Below are positions 9,097 through 17,684 of a DNA stretch of 64,000 bases, piece by piece; position 1 is the first letter of the stretch, and each line of letters starts with the position of its first letter. This DNA comes from Spirochaetia bacterium UBA5763. Its GTDB lineage: Bacteria; Spirochaetota; UBA4802; UBA5550. The stretch is from positions 507,773 through 571,772 of the forward strand of contig DIEX01000031.1 in assembly GCA_002418835.1 (NCBI GenBank), in the 5' to 3' direction. A model generated the notes under the pieces. That model saw only the letters and a list, made by a program, of their open reading frames with translations. It was not told where the DNA came from and made no database searches. The translations under genes and the position numbers were made by a program.

Positions 9097-9794
9097 GAAG
9101 AAATCAGTAGAGAGCCGGTATCTAATGCCGGTTCATCAGTCAGTAGTTTTACATTACACCCCGCTGTTTCTATAAAGCTGTATATTTTATCCCTGTCAGG
9201 ATGATGATCTATTCTTCCTGTTAGTATGATGCTGTTGTTGAATTTTCCTGAAGCCCCCCCTATAAATCCATATTTATATCCGGGCAGCGCTATATAACCG
9301 GGAGATATTAATAATGAATCGAATCCGTTTTTTAAAGCTTCATTATTAATTGAATTGTCAGAAGTTATTATACTTTTTTCATTTATAATAAGAGTGGAAC
9401 ATTTAGAATACCCCTGTTTGACTTCAATAATTGAAATATCATTTTTTTCCAGGTAATCTTTGATAATTAAATCAGCAGAATCCTTTTTATGAAAAGCAGA
9501 TTTTTCAGTTGCTGCAATATTATATGCTATATCACCGGGATATTTATCAGATAGACGGGTTATTCCTATTTTAATGTCACAGTAATTGCCCAACCTGTTA
9601 AGAAAGTTTTTATCAATGTCAGGGTGGACAAAGGCTGTGGACCGGTGCAGAAAAACCTGTATATCAGGATGCCCTGAGATCGGTTTATCAACAAGTTGTG
9701 TACGTGGAACAGTCAAAGGTTCTATGTCGAGATGCTTAAGACTTTTAACTGCTTCAGGTTTAAGAAATGGATCAACAAGAGCGAAGTATTTCAT
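9090..9794 (-). CDS. DUF6873-type protein, predicted GME fold
   Basis: About 234 residues matching the DUF6873 family, predicted to have the guanidino-group-modifying-enzyme (GME) fold of arginine deiminases and DDAH. Recognisable family stretches are SGHPDIQVF, YPGDIAYNIA, VKQGYSKCSTL, SIITSDNSI, LLISPGYIALPGYKYGFIGG and the C-terminal LDTGSLL. A cysteine and several Asp/His residues of the type used by GME enzymes are present, but the substrate is unknown. I prefer ATG 9794 (MKYFALVDP) because the family normally begins there. An in-frame ATG at 9812 would add six residues. It is convergent with, and overlaps, the Cas6e-like gene by 7 bp. Confidence 0.72.
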   Translation of the reverse strand: MKYFALVDPFLKPEAVKSLKHLDIEPLTVPRTQLVDKPISGHPDIQVFLHRSTAFVHPDIDKNFLNRLGNYCDIKIGITRLSDKYPGDIAYNIAATEKSAFHKKDSADLIIKDYLEKNDISIIEVKQGYSKCSTLIINEKSIITSDNSINNEALKNGFDSLLISPGYIALPGYKYGFIGGASGKFNNSIILTGRIDHHPDRDKIYSFIETAGCNVKLLTDEPALDTGSLLISSY

Positions 9795-9990
9795 AAAAAT
9801 TTTTTTCCTCATTTATCCGTCGGAGGTCAAGCAATATCCTTTAAAAATATTAATGAAAATTATTCCCCACCTGACATTATTAATATCACTATTTAATATA
9901 AATTCAGTTCTTTAAAAATTTTTCTGGTAGAAAAAGTACCGGCTCTTTATTAATACTGTTCTTTAGAGAATTACTACAGAACGGTACGGA

Positions 9991-10521
9991 ATGTTCAGAA
10001 AAGATACAAGAAAGGCTAAGTTTATCGAGGTATACAGCGATTATTATCCGGTTATTTTCGGATCTGTATGTACAAGAATAAACAGTATAGATGACGCGGA
10101 GGATATCACACAGGAGATTTTTGTCAGGTTCTTCAGAAAAATGGACGAAGTTGAGAATCCGAGAAAATGGCTTTTCGGTACAATGAAACTGGTTCTGTTT
10201 GAATTCTACAGGAGCAGAAAAGAAGATGCCACAGACATTGATTTGCTGATGAATGATGTAAGTCTCAGTTTTGTTAATGGGATGAGAGATCTCCGTATGC
10301 TGCTTGATGAAGTTTTTGAAGATGCTGAAGTATTTAATAATGACGAAAAAAACAGGATTATTTTTGATCTTGTTGCAGTACAGAAATATACACTTGAGGA
10401 AGCTGCAAAGGAATTAGGGATGAGCAGGGATCAGGTTAAATACCGCTATTCATTGATAAACAGGTCGATACTTCAAACCCTTAAAAAAAGGGGAGTATCT
10501 AATCTGGAGGAACTTATATGA
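9991..10521 (+). CDS. ECF-type RNA polymerase sigma factor
   Basis: 176 residues with the two conserved sigma regions of ECF factors. Region 2 (about residues 12-75) includes DAEDITQEIFVRFF. Region 4 (about 120-170) includes the helix-turn-helix YTLEEAAKELGMSRDQVKYR. The factor directs RNA polymerase to its own promoter set; the target genes cannot be read from here. The next gene begins on its stop codon (ATGATGA, 10518-10521), so the downstream membrane protein is probably co-translated and is the natural candidate for its regulator. The ribosome site before ATG 9991 is poor. Confidence 0.88.
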   Translation: MFRKDTRKAKFIEVYSDYYPVIFGSVCTRINSIDDAEDITQEIFVRFFRKMDEVENPRKWLFGTMKLVLFEFYRSRKEDATDIDLLMNDVSLSFVNGMRDLRMLLDEVFEDAEVFNNDEKNRIIFDLVAVQKYTLEEAAKELGMSRDQVKYRYSLINRSILQTLKKRGVSNLEELI

Positions 10522-11216
10522 TGAATGAGCAGATTATTGTTGAAAAGCTGATTGAAAAATTCAGGTTTGAAGAACCAGTAAATCCTCCGGTAAGAAATTA
10601 TATATTTGAATCAAAAAAACGTAATCTTAAACGTATTCTGAAGAGTGAAAGGAAATATGGTATTTTTACAGCTGCGGCAGTTGTTGTTTTCTTTCTCGCA
10701 AGAAAAGCAGGCCTCACAATTTCATTTATCAATGCAGCAATCATAACCGGTTCTGTAGCAGCAGTTACAACTGCTGTTATCATAGCCGGAAGTATAAGCG
10801 GTGTAAACTATATCATTGAAAAAAACCGTACCGTGAACGAAATACCAGCTCCTGTAATAGAAATTCCTGAGATGAAACCTTCACTACAAAGTGTAAAGCC
10901 TGTTTCTGTTTACAGGTTTTCAGGAACACCCGGTTCATCGGGAATTGCGGATAGGGCCACCGGGATTATCTATAAAAAACTTATTGCAGAACATGGTGAA
11001 GATAATGTTTTTCTCTCATCTTTTTCAGCTAATAAGGGATATCTTGTGACCGGTTCAGTTGAAAAACTTCAGAGCGGTTACCTCATTACAATGAAGATTG
11101 TTGATCCTGTTCGTGGTGTGATTATAAATATGGAAACCGCTCAGATAAACAATGAAGATGAACTCCCCGCCGTATGCAGCCGTCTGGTAAAAATAATCAG
11201 CAGTAGTACAAGGTAA
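10518..11216 (+). CDS. Membrane protein with CsgG/TolB-like domain, putative partner of the sigma factor
   Basis: 232 residues. Residues 1-45 are a charged cytoplasmic segment, then two hydrophobic segments (about 48-62 and 70-98). The C-terminal part (about 135-230) contains GYLVTGSVEKLQSGYLITMKI and resembles the CsgG/TolB-type domain of the next protein. The layout of short cytoplasmic tail, membrane segments and periplasmic domain, directly after an ECF sigma gene, suggests an anti-sigma or sensor role. I do not recognise a known anti-sigma motif such as HxxxCxxC. GGAGG seven bases before ATG 10518 fixes the start. Confidence 0.6.
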   Translation: MMNEQIIVEKLIEKFRFEEPVNPPVRNYIFESKKRNLKRILKSERKYGIFTAAAVVVFFLARKAGLTISFINAAIITGSVAAVTTAVIIAGSISGVNYIIEKNRTVNEIPAPVIEIPEMKPSLQSVKPVSVYRFSGTPGSSGIADRATGIIYKKLIAEHGEDNVFLSSFSANKGYLVTGSVEKLQSGYLITMKIVDPVRGVIINMETAQINNEDELPAVCSRLVKIISSSTR

Positions 11217-11221
11217 AGATT

Positions 11222-12202
11222 GTGATCCGTACAATCCTCTCCCTTATAATTCTTTTTGTCACTATATTTCCCGCTAAAATTTATTCAGCAGGTAAAAAAG
11301 AGAGTATTGCAGTTTTAGATTTTAAGCTTAAAAACATCAGTCCTGATGCGGGCAATATTGTCAGGAACAGAATTGAATACAATCTTTTTCAGACAAGAAA
11401 ATTTAATATTCTTGAACGTAACAGAATAGATATAATCAGTAAAGAAAAGAGGCTATCTGAAGGAGATTCTAAAAGCATTGAAAATGCATTTCAGGCGGGT
11501 AAGCTTCTCCCGGCGGATTATGTAATAACAGGAGATATAACATTTAAGGAAAAAATTTATGTTAATATAGTTCTGATGGATACTTCTAATGGAACAATTG
11601 TTCACTCCTTCGGTAAAACATATCAGACTGAAACGGCTTTAATAGAAGATGCGGATAGAATAGCTTCTCTAATTTCAGAAGAGATTCTTTTTGACCGTGA
11701 GTTCGATAGAGATAAGGAGGAGTTTAATCTTTCTTCAAATTTCTTTCTGAACATGGGTGCTTCATATATTCCAAGTGCTGGTAAACTTAGCGAATATGCA
11801 GATAATGGTTACATGATTACCTTAGATGCCGGCGTCAGAAATGTTCTGATTAACGGAATCAGAATGGGATTTCAATGCGGTTATGCACATTTTTATACAT
11901 TAGAACAAATCGATTATATATCTATAGCTCCGTTTCAATATACAGTAGCTTATGAAATGCAGCCATATAGAAAGTATTTTATTAATTCAGGCGTCGGGTT
12001 TGGCACTGCCCGTGTTTCTATTAAAAAAAAGCGTAATGTGATGACAGAATTTGAAGCTTGCGGACTTCTTTTCATTGAATTAAAATACCACATTAAAAGT
12101 GACCTGGCTTTCATTATGCAAGCAAATCATTATATATTATTTGAAAATGACGGCAATGTTGACTTTACAGCTTTTGGCGGTGGATTTGAGACACTATTCT
12201 GA
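11222..12202 (+). CDS. Exported CsgG-like protein with C-terminal beta-barrel-like region
   Basis: 326 residues with an N-terminal signal peptide (MIRTILSLIILFVTIFPA). A CsgG/FlgO-like domain follows (about 28-150): ESIAVLDFKLKNIS, FNILERNRIDII and PADYVITGDI are typical of that family. Residues from about 170 to the C-terminal FETLF alternate polar and aromatic residues and end in Phe, as outer-membrane barrels do. The protein is probably envelope-located. It starts with GTG at 11222, 5 bp after the upstream stop, so it belongs to the sigma-factor operon. It is convergent with the next gene, 2 bp away. Confidence 0.7.
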   Translation: MIRTILSLIILFVTIFPAKIYSAGKKESIAVLDFKLKNISPDAGNIVRNRIEYNLFQTRKFNILERNRIDIISKEKRLSEGDSKSIENAFQAGKLLPADYVITGDITFKEKIYVNIVLMDTSNGTIVHSFGKTYQTETALIEDADRIASLISEEILFDREFDRDKEEFNLSSNFFLNMGASYIPSAGKLSEYADNGYMITLDAGVRNVLINGIRMGFQCGYAHFYTLEQIDYISIAPFQYTVAYEMQPYRKYFINSGVGFGTARVSIKKKRNVMTEFEACGLLFIELKYHIKSDLAFIMQANHYILFENDGNVDFTAFGGGFETLF

Positions 12203-12204
12203 TT

Positions 12205-13617
12205 TTAATTCCATTCAATATTCAGTTCTGTAGCCGGCGTAAGAATAATATCATTTATTTCTTCTGTTGTTACGGTAATATCATTTATTCCAACAGGGTA
12301 TAAAGTTTCTTCACCCGGATTATCTTTGTTTGAGGTTGTTGATGCTCCCTCTGATTTTTTTAACAATCCGGCAGGTGATGTCCGTCTGGATACAAGTTTA
12401 AAATCGGTATAATCATTAATTTTTTTGCAGCTGTATATGTATGACATGTAATTATTATTCACTACTGGCGAAAAAATAATTCTATTAATCTCAGTAATAC
12501 CTGACTCAATCGTTTGAAAATTATTAATATTTCCGGAATAGTTAAAGGTTATCAAAGATATGGAATAATCATTTTCACCATTATTGATATAACCACCGAT
12601 AGAAAATGTTTCATCGCTCATGGTAATTATATTATCTGATACGGTGAAACCGTTTATAATATAATCATTTTCGAATTTAATTAAACTATCCTTAAAAACT
12701 TTCAGGAGTGTAAAACCCTCGTTTCTTCCATGAAATGTATCTGATTTACAAATTAGTAAAATATCGTATGTCGGATTCTGATATAAAATATCAAGTATGG
12801 AAAGATTTTTTGCGGGCTCATAAAGTATATACTTTGAAATTACTTTATTAGTAGAATCTATTTTTAAAACTGCAATCCTGCTTTTGTAGCTTGAGTCAAA
12901 ATAGTACCCGGCTATAGTTAAAGAATCATTATCATCAGAAATTATTTTAACGGGAACAGGGTAAGCATTGCCGGTTAAGGTTGAAATCTGGTAATCAAGT
13001 TTTATGGATGTTATTGTATAATTATAGGGATTAATTTTAATCAGCAGGGGATCATATTGTCCAGTTGTTATGTTTTCTCTCTGAGCTGTAATTGCAATAG
13101 AACCGCCGGACAACATGACGGCTGAAAGAGCAAAAGTTGAGGTGCCGTTTTCTAATCTGTAACTCCATTTTATCTGTTTATCAGGCGATATCTTCAGAAT
13201 AAGGATGTCAGCTTTGTATGTGTTAGGATCAAATTCATTACATATAAATATATAGTTTTTGTCAGGATCAGTAATCTGAGCTGCAATTCGTATGTGTTTT
13301 CCTGTGCGGACAGTTGATTCAAAAATTACTTTACCGGATAGATTAAGAGAAGCGATCCAGATCTCTTCGATATCATTTTCACCAATTGGTGAACCTGAAA
13401 TTACATATTCATCATATTTCGTTTGAATATTGATTGATGCGGCAGTAGATAAAGTTTTGTTAAAAAAAGAATTAATATTATTCTGTGATCCTGGTTCGTT
13501 AATAAAAGAGGGGGGGGGTAAGGCTTCTTCATTCAGAAGATTTCCGCATGATGAAAATGAAAAACATATCATGAGCAGAAAAAAAAGACAAGATGATTGT
13601 CCATAATTTAAACACAT
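12205..13617 (-). CDS. Lipoprotein, beta-propeller-like, with C9 tract near the start
   Basis: 470 residues: a signal peptide ending in a lipobox-like FSSC (Cys near residue 24), then many repeated beta-rich blocks with patterns such as AVLKIDSTN, LLKVFKDS and ILILKISPDK. These suggest a multi-bladed propeller on the cell surface or in the periplasm. No family was recognised. Codons 33-35 (Pro-Pro-Pro) are written as nine consecutive C on the coding strand (9 G at 13510-13518 on the given strand), a tract that can slip and shift the frame. As read here the frame is intact. A GGAGG sequence lies 13-14 bases before ATG, rather far, so the start is slightly uncertain. Confidence 0.65.
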   Translation of the reverse strand: MCLNYGQSSCLFFLLMICFSFSSCGNLLNEEALPPPSFINEPGSQNNINSFFNKTLSTAASINIQTKYDEYVISGSPIGENDIEEIWIASLNLSGKVIFESTVRTGKHIRIAAQITDPDKNYIFICNEFDPNTYKADILILKISPDKQIKWSYRLENGTSTFALSAVMLSGGSIAITAQRENITTGQYDPLLIKINPYNYTITSIKLDYQISTLTGNAYPVPVKIISDDNDSLTIAGYYFDSSYKSRIAVLKIDSTNKVISKYILYEPAKNLSILDILYQNPTYDILLICKSDTFHGRNEGFTLLKVFKDSLIKFENDYIINGFTVSDNIITMSDETFSIGGYINNGENDYSISLITFNYSGNINNFQTIESGITEINRIIFSPVVNNNYMSYIYSCKKINDYTDFKLVSRRTSPAGLLKKSEGASTTSNKDNPGEETLYPVGINDITVTTEEINDIILTPATELNIEWN

Positions 13618-13854
13618 TTAAACTGATGTAACCTCCTCTGACGTAAAGAATAAAACAATAACTCTAAATTATTTAATTGTACAATGAATAAAATTTAAAA
13701 ATAATAATCAATGATTTTTTAAAAAAAATGATATTAAAGCGACTGTCAAGTCTGATTAACACTTTAAAAATAAATTTTCAACTGTTCAAAAAAATATTCA
13801 AGTCATTATTGAGGTTAAATAGTGTTAAGATAATTATTATTTACCACAATTTTT
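13618..13854. other. AT-rich gap upstream of the C9-tract lipoprotein
   Basis: Together with the promoter feature that follows, this is a gap of about 300 bp between divergent genes. It is very AT-rich, with runs of A and T, and I see no open frame with coding character. A distant inverted pair (TTAACACT and AGTGTTAA) lies about 60 bp apart. It must carry the promoter of the minus-strand lipoprotein, but I cannot place it. Confidence 0.4.
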
Positions 13855-13883
13855 TTGACTTTTGAAATATTTATGATTAAGAT
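13855..13883 (+). promoter_or_regulatory. Candidate sigma-70 promoter for the 56-residue gene
   Basis: TTGACT at 13855-13860 and TAAGAT at 13878-13883, separated by 17 bp, fit a sigma-70 promoter (five and four matches to consensus). Transcription would start about 30 bp before the ATG at 13921. Confidence 0.4.
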
Positions 13884-13920
13884 GAATATAGTAATACTCT
13901 TATAAAGCATGGAGGCCAAT

Positions 13921-14091
13921 ATGCAAATTGAATTACAAGCAGATGAAAGAGCACTTCTTGAAGAAATACTCAACAGGTCTCTTGCCGAAATTCCCATTGA
14001 AATACACCACTGCAAGACTCCTGACTTTAAAGCACATCTAAAGGAGAAACAGAAACTGATTGAAAGTATTTCTGAAAAACTGAAGCATTAG
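13921..14091 (+). CDS. Small helical protein, 56 residues
   Basis: A short acidic and basic protein, MQIELQADERALLEEIL at the start and ending in ISEKLKH, predicted to form two or three amphipathic helices. Small proteins of this look occur widely next to unrelated genes and have no assigned function that I know. An earlier in-frame ATG exists at 13909, but GGAGG at 13911-13915 lies 5 bases before ATG 13921 and decides that start. A promoter-like sequence lies upstream and a hairpin downstream, so it is probably monocistronic. Confidence 0.65.
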   Translation: MQIELQADERALLEEILNRSLAEIPIEIHHCKTPDFKAHLKEKQKLIESISEKLKH

Positions 14092-14106
14092 GAATCGCTG
14101 ACTTAA

Positions 14107-14161
14107 TCATATCCGGAACAGAATGGGTATTGTACGTATTTATTTCAGGTTCCGGATATGA
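14107..14161 (+). terminator. Hairpin downstream of the 56-residue gene
   Basis: A perfect 13-bp inverted repeat (CATATCCGGAAC ... GTTCCGGATATG plus one flanking pair), with a loop of about 29 bases. It starts 16 bp after the stop codon. No T-run follows, so it may be a processing or stabilising hairpin rather than a true intrinsic terminator. Confidence 0.4.
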
Positions 14162-14204
14162 ATATTATCAACAGTCACGATCCGGATAAAAATTTTCAAG
14201 CCAA

Positions 14205-14439
14205 TCAGGGTGGGAAATTTTTTATTACTGCCTCTGAATATTCATTTACATAATATTCCACTGAACTCCGGTTGCCATCATCAATAAATTTATTCAGTTT
14301 TTTAACTTCTGCTTTGTATTTAAAGGATTTTTAATGACTCAATATTATTTTTTTCTTCCGGGTCTATACCTTCCGCAACCTTAAAAGAATAGTAATATAA
14401 AGAACTATGGATTTTAACAAAGTTCTGCCAGTGTTTAAA
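14205..14439 (-). pseudogene. Frameshifted remnant of a small gene
   Basis: On the minus strand two adjoining frames read like protein. The first gives ...YYYSFKVAEGIDPEEKNNIE, then SLKI. A single-base shift near AAAATCC leads into FKYKAEVKKLNKFIDD, then GNRSSVEYYVNEYSEAV and a stop TGA at 14207-14205. Both parts are rich in charged residues, like a real helical protein, and neither has a start codon. The sequence looks like the decayed end of a gene. The remaining bases of the 14.09-14.55 kb gap hold only AT-rich sequence that I cannot interpret. Confidence 0.4.
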
Positions 14440-14547
14440 TTATTTCACAGTATCGGTATAAATATAGTGATTGAAATTTTATTGAAAATTTAATTAACAT
14501 ATTTAATAAAGATTCATTACAGTGAAATTACAACTGACAGGTAATAA

Positions 14548-16089
14548 ATGAAGATAAATCTCGGTTATATTGGTACCATTCTAAGCCTTTTTATAATATC
14601 GGGCGCCGCATCCGGTGATGGAATATCGATTATAAAGCTCAGTTCAGAATCAATTCCTTTCAGTGAGATGAGAGATCCGGTAAATGATTCCCTTTATAAC
14701 GTATTTGATATTGATCCTGCGACATCTGCTCTTTTTTCTGATTTTTCAGTTCAGTTCAGCGTTCCTTTTACTGTTGATGAGCTTAAAATTATTAATGGTA
14801 ACAGCAGGCAATTCACTCAGCTCGGCAGATTGCGGGATATTGAAATAACTTTATATACTACAGGTGTAATTGAAGATATAATAAAAGATAAATCCGGTGT
14901 AAAAAAGAACAGGCCTAAGCCCATTATCAAAGACAAAAATTTAAAGAACGAAAAATCGAAGGATTTAAAAGACAATAATATTCCTGCTAAAGATAAGCTG
15001 CCAGGTAAACAACCGGAAATTGAAGATAAAAAAAATGATTCTGAAAGTAAAAACAGCGGAGAATTAACAGCTTTATCCACGTATGAGGAGCTGCAACCTG
15101 TAACAGGTTTACTCAACAATCCTCTTGCTGAAGAGCCGGGTAAACCTGTATCCTCTGATTCTAAAGAAATGCAGAAAGACAAAACTGATATAAGGGATAC
15201 TGTGAAAACATCCTCTGATAAAAAAAACTATTCTGAAAAAAAGACTCCTGCAAATAAGAAAAAACCCTCTGCAAAAAAAGAGAAAAAAACAGTGACTGAT
15301 AAAAAGAAAACTTCATTGCCGGCAGTCTCTATCAAAAAAGAACCGGCAAAAAAGAATGAAATAAAAAAGGAGCCTTTAAAGGCTGATTTTAAAAAAGAAA
15401 ACAAACCCGCAAAAGATGATATCCCTTTTAAAAAAATGGAAGGGCTAACAAGGATAGAAAATGATAGTGAGGGGAGAGTAATAATCAATGTATCTCTAAA
15501 AGATATACCCCGGGAACAAAGTATTAAGTTTGGCAGTGTATATACTATAGCGGCCATGGAAATCAGAAAGCGGGATGATTCTAATTATGCAGGGAGTAGT
15601 TCAGAACTACCATATATTTCCGGAATTAATTTTTATAATAAAGGTAAACAACTGACTTTTCAGGGACTTGAACCGTTGAAAAAAGGTTATGAAGAGAGAT
15701 TTGTGAAAGCTCTTGATGCCTCAATTGCCGATAAGATATATTCTGTTTTTGATCAGGATAAAGAAATAACAAGAGTTTTTTTTAAAAAAAACGGGAAAAT
15801 AGAATATCGTGACAGGTATAAATGTTTAAAGAAAAATGATCCTGACTGCACCTCTGCCGCAATGCCTGATATGTGGATGATACGGGACGGTAGGTTGTAT
15901 ATGCGTTTTATGAATGATTGGATACCATGGAAATATGAACTTGAATATACTCCTGAGTTCATGAATGGCGCTGAAAGTGAATCTGATTCAAGACAGTGGC
16001 TCAAGTTATATTACAAAAAAGGAAGCGGTTTTTCAGAGAACTTTCTTTATCTGGAAAAAAGTGATACTCAGAGATGGGGGTGGGAGTAA
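14548..16089 (+). CDS. Exported discoidin/NADase-type glycan-binding-like protein with Lys-rich insert
   Basis: 513 residues with a signal peptide (about 1-23). Residues 40-115 look like the first half of the discoidin-like domain called NADase-type glycan-binding: NVFDIDPATSALFS, then IINGNSRQFTQLGRLRDIEI. Residues 115-310 are low complexity, very rich in Lys, Ser, Asp and Pro. Residues 315-365 look like the second half of the same domain (IKFGSVYTIAAMEI, ISGINFYNKG). A C-terminal domain of unknown type follows (about 370-513). The protein is probably secreted or periplasmic. The domain call is by pattern and not certain. It is followed by two more exported proteins on the same strand. Confidence 0.6.
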   Translation: MKINLGYIGTILSLFIISGAASGDGISIIKLSSESIPFSEMRDPVNDSLYNVFDIDPATSALFSDFSVQFSVPFTVDELKIINGNSRQFTQLGRLRDIEITLYTTGVIEDIIKDKSGVKKNRPKPIIKDKNLKNEKSKDLKDNNIPAKDKLPGKQPEIEDKKNDSESKNSGELTALSTYEELQPVTGLLNNPLAEEPGKPVSSDSKEMQKDKTDIRDTVKTSSDKKNYSEKKTPANKKKPSAKKEKKTVTDKKKTSLPAVSIKKEPAKKNEIKKEPLKADFKKENKPAKDDIPFKKMEGLTRIENDSEGRVIINVSLKDIPREQSIKFGSVYTIAAMEIRKRDDSNYAGSSSELPYISGINFYNKGKQLTFQGLEPLKKGYEERFVKALDASIADKIYSVFDQDKEITRVFFKKNGKIEYRDRYKCLKKNDPDCTSAAMPDMWMIRDGRLYMRFMNDWIPWKYELEYTPEFMNGAESESDSRQWLKLYYKKGSGFSENFLYLEKSDTQRWGWE

Positions 16090-16165
16090 TTAAAAAAATA
16101 AAGTTAATATGTTCTTAATCTGAAAGTGTGATTATATTAAAAATCTAATCACTGGAGGAAACTCA

Positions 16166-16774
16166 ATGAGACGAACTTTATTTATTATAACTGTATTTAT
16201 TTTTTCTGCGGCACTGTTAGCTGCTCCACAGGACAAAAAAGCTGTAGATTTCATAAAGGATCTGATTAAAAGGTCTTCCAATGGCGAACAGGGCTATCTC
16301 AATGCTTTGCGGTATTTTCAATATACCACCACTACTGCCAAAAATAATCCCTCTTCATTTATTCTTTCTCCTTACGGCAAAACTTCACTTAATGAATCAG
16401 GTATAGATGTTTCTGATAAAGGTAAAATGATTCCGGTACTGAAAGATCGGACAGGTAAAAGAATACAAAAACTCTGGAGTGAAAATAAAGAGGAGATTTT
16501 AAATATGTTTTCCATTGAAAAATATAATGCCTTTCTGAAGAGTGATATTGACTCATACATTGAATTTCATGATTCACCTGAATATACAAAACTTATGAAA
16601 AAACTTAGAATAAAGAATCCCGTACCTGATAAAACTTCAGTGGAAAAAGCTGGTGCTTTATCAGGGTGGAGCCATTATAAAGAGATGGCTTTCTGGCACA
16701 GACGGATATATGAAAAGAATGATAAAGTTGTTTATTCGATATTAAAAGAACTCAAAGATCATTATGGCAGATAA
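16166..16774 (+). CDS. Exported protein of unknown function
   Basis: 202 residues with a clear cleavable signal peptide (MRRTLFIITVFIFSAALLAA). The mature part is helical and basic, with aromatic clusters near the C-terminus (WSHYKEMAFWHRRIYEKND). No family was recognised. ATG 16166 has a strong GGAGGAAACTCA ribosome site. The LRR lipoprotein gene follows within about 20 bp, so the two are likely co-transcribed and may act together in the envelope. Confidence 0.6.
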   Translation: MRRTLFIITVFIFSAALLAAPQDKKAVDFIKDLIKRSSNGEQGYLNALRYFQYTTTTAKNNPSSFILSPYGKTSLNESGIDVSDKGKMIPVLKDRTGKRIQKLWSENKEEILNMFSIEKYNAFLKSDIDSYIEFHDSPEYTKLMKKLRIKNPVPDKTSVEKAGALSGWSHYKEMAFWHRRIYEKNDKVVYSILKELKDHYGR

Positions 16775-16795
16775 AAATATATGAGGATTCTGCAT

Positions 16796-17590
16796 ATGAA
16801 GTTCTTTTTTATCTATATAACAATACTATTATTACTGCTTATTGCGGGATGTGCCAGAATTGTACACAATGATATAACTGATAAATCTCCTTCTGTTAAA
16901 CCGCCTGTTGATCCCTATTATAAGGTTATAAGTGAAGATAAACGCGGTATCAAAACACGTCAGGATGCAATGCAGTTCTATATTAATAAAGGGGTATCTC
17001 TCTATTTTGACAATCAGATGAGGCTTATAAGTTTTGACTGTTCACGTCCGGGCGGCCTTACTGATGATGATATGAAATATATTGTCTTCTTCCCTGAAGC
17101 AGGTGCGGTGCATTTATCTGACAAGGGTATAACTGATGAAATTTTTTTCTATTTCCAGAATCTAAAAAAAATTACTGCTTTGAGCCTTTACAATACATCA
17201 GTGACAGGTGAGGGATTCAGGTTTCTTACAGATAAAAAAGATCTCATAATATTTGATTTCGGCGGATCTCCGATAACAGACAAAGGTCTAAGCTATCTGT
17301 CACAGATTAAATTTTCAGATAATCTGATAATTCTTAACCTTAAGAATTCGAGAGTCACTGATGATGGAATAAAATTTATCGAACTTATGAGAATCGGAAA
17401 ATGCAGAATCAATCTGAGACATACTTCAGTGACAAATAACGGAATAAAATCTCTGGCGGGATTTAAAGATACTGTTGAGATCGATCTTCATTATACTAAA
17501 GTCACAGATAGCGGAGGTAAATGGCTTAAAAAACAGCTTCCCGGGGCAAATATTACCTGGGGTGAAATTCCCCCTGTCTGGCAGAAGTAG
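16796..17590 (+). CDS. Leucine-rich-repeat lipoprotein
   Basis: 264 residues. The signal peptide ends in lipobox LIAGC (Cys 19 from ATG 16796), so it is a lipoprotein. From about residue 95 it has repeats of the cysteine-containing/bacterial LRR type, with units such as LSLYNTSVTGEGF, FDFGGSPITDKGL, LNLKNSRVTDDGI, INLRHTSVTNNGI and IDLHYTKVTDSGG. LRRs of this kind form a curved solenoid that usually binds proteins; the partner is unknown. An in-frame ATG at 16781 would add five residues. I prefer 16796 because AGGA lies 8 bases before it and the signal peptide then has usual length. Confidence 0.75.
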   Translation: MKFFFIYITILLLLLIAGCARIVHNDITDKSPSVKPPVDPYYKVISEDKRGIKTRQDAMQFYINKGVSLYFDNQMRLISFDCSRPGGLTDDDMKYIVFFPEAGAVHLSDKGITDEIFFYFQNLKKITALSLYNTSVTGEGFRFLTDKKDLIIFDFGGSPITDKGLSYLSQIKFSDNLIILNLKNSRVTDDGIKFIELMRIGKCRINLRHTSVTNNGIKSLAGFKDTVEIDLHYTKVTDSGGKWLKKQLPGANITWGEIPPVWQK

Positions 17591-17684
17591 TGATAATTTA
17601 ATGATTGAAAATAAAGTCTATTCATTTATCTGAGAACCAGAATCACAGGGGGCTATTCCCTGAATACTTTTATTGGAGATAATA

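Noticed and set aside
14817..15557. Minus-strand open frames opposite the Lys-rich stretch
   Set aside because: They are rich in Phe, Ser and Leu as expected from the complement of Lys-rich coding sequence, and have no ribosome sites.
14548..16089. TonB or other proline-lysine-rich periplasmic spanning protein
   Set aside because: The Lys-rich middle is similar to TonB linkers, but there is no retained membrane anchor with a TonB C-terminal domain, and both sides of the insert look like one binding domain.
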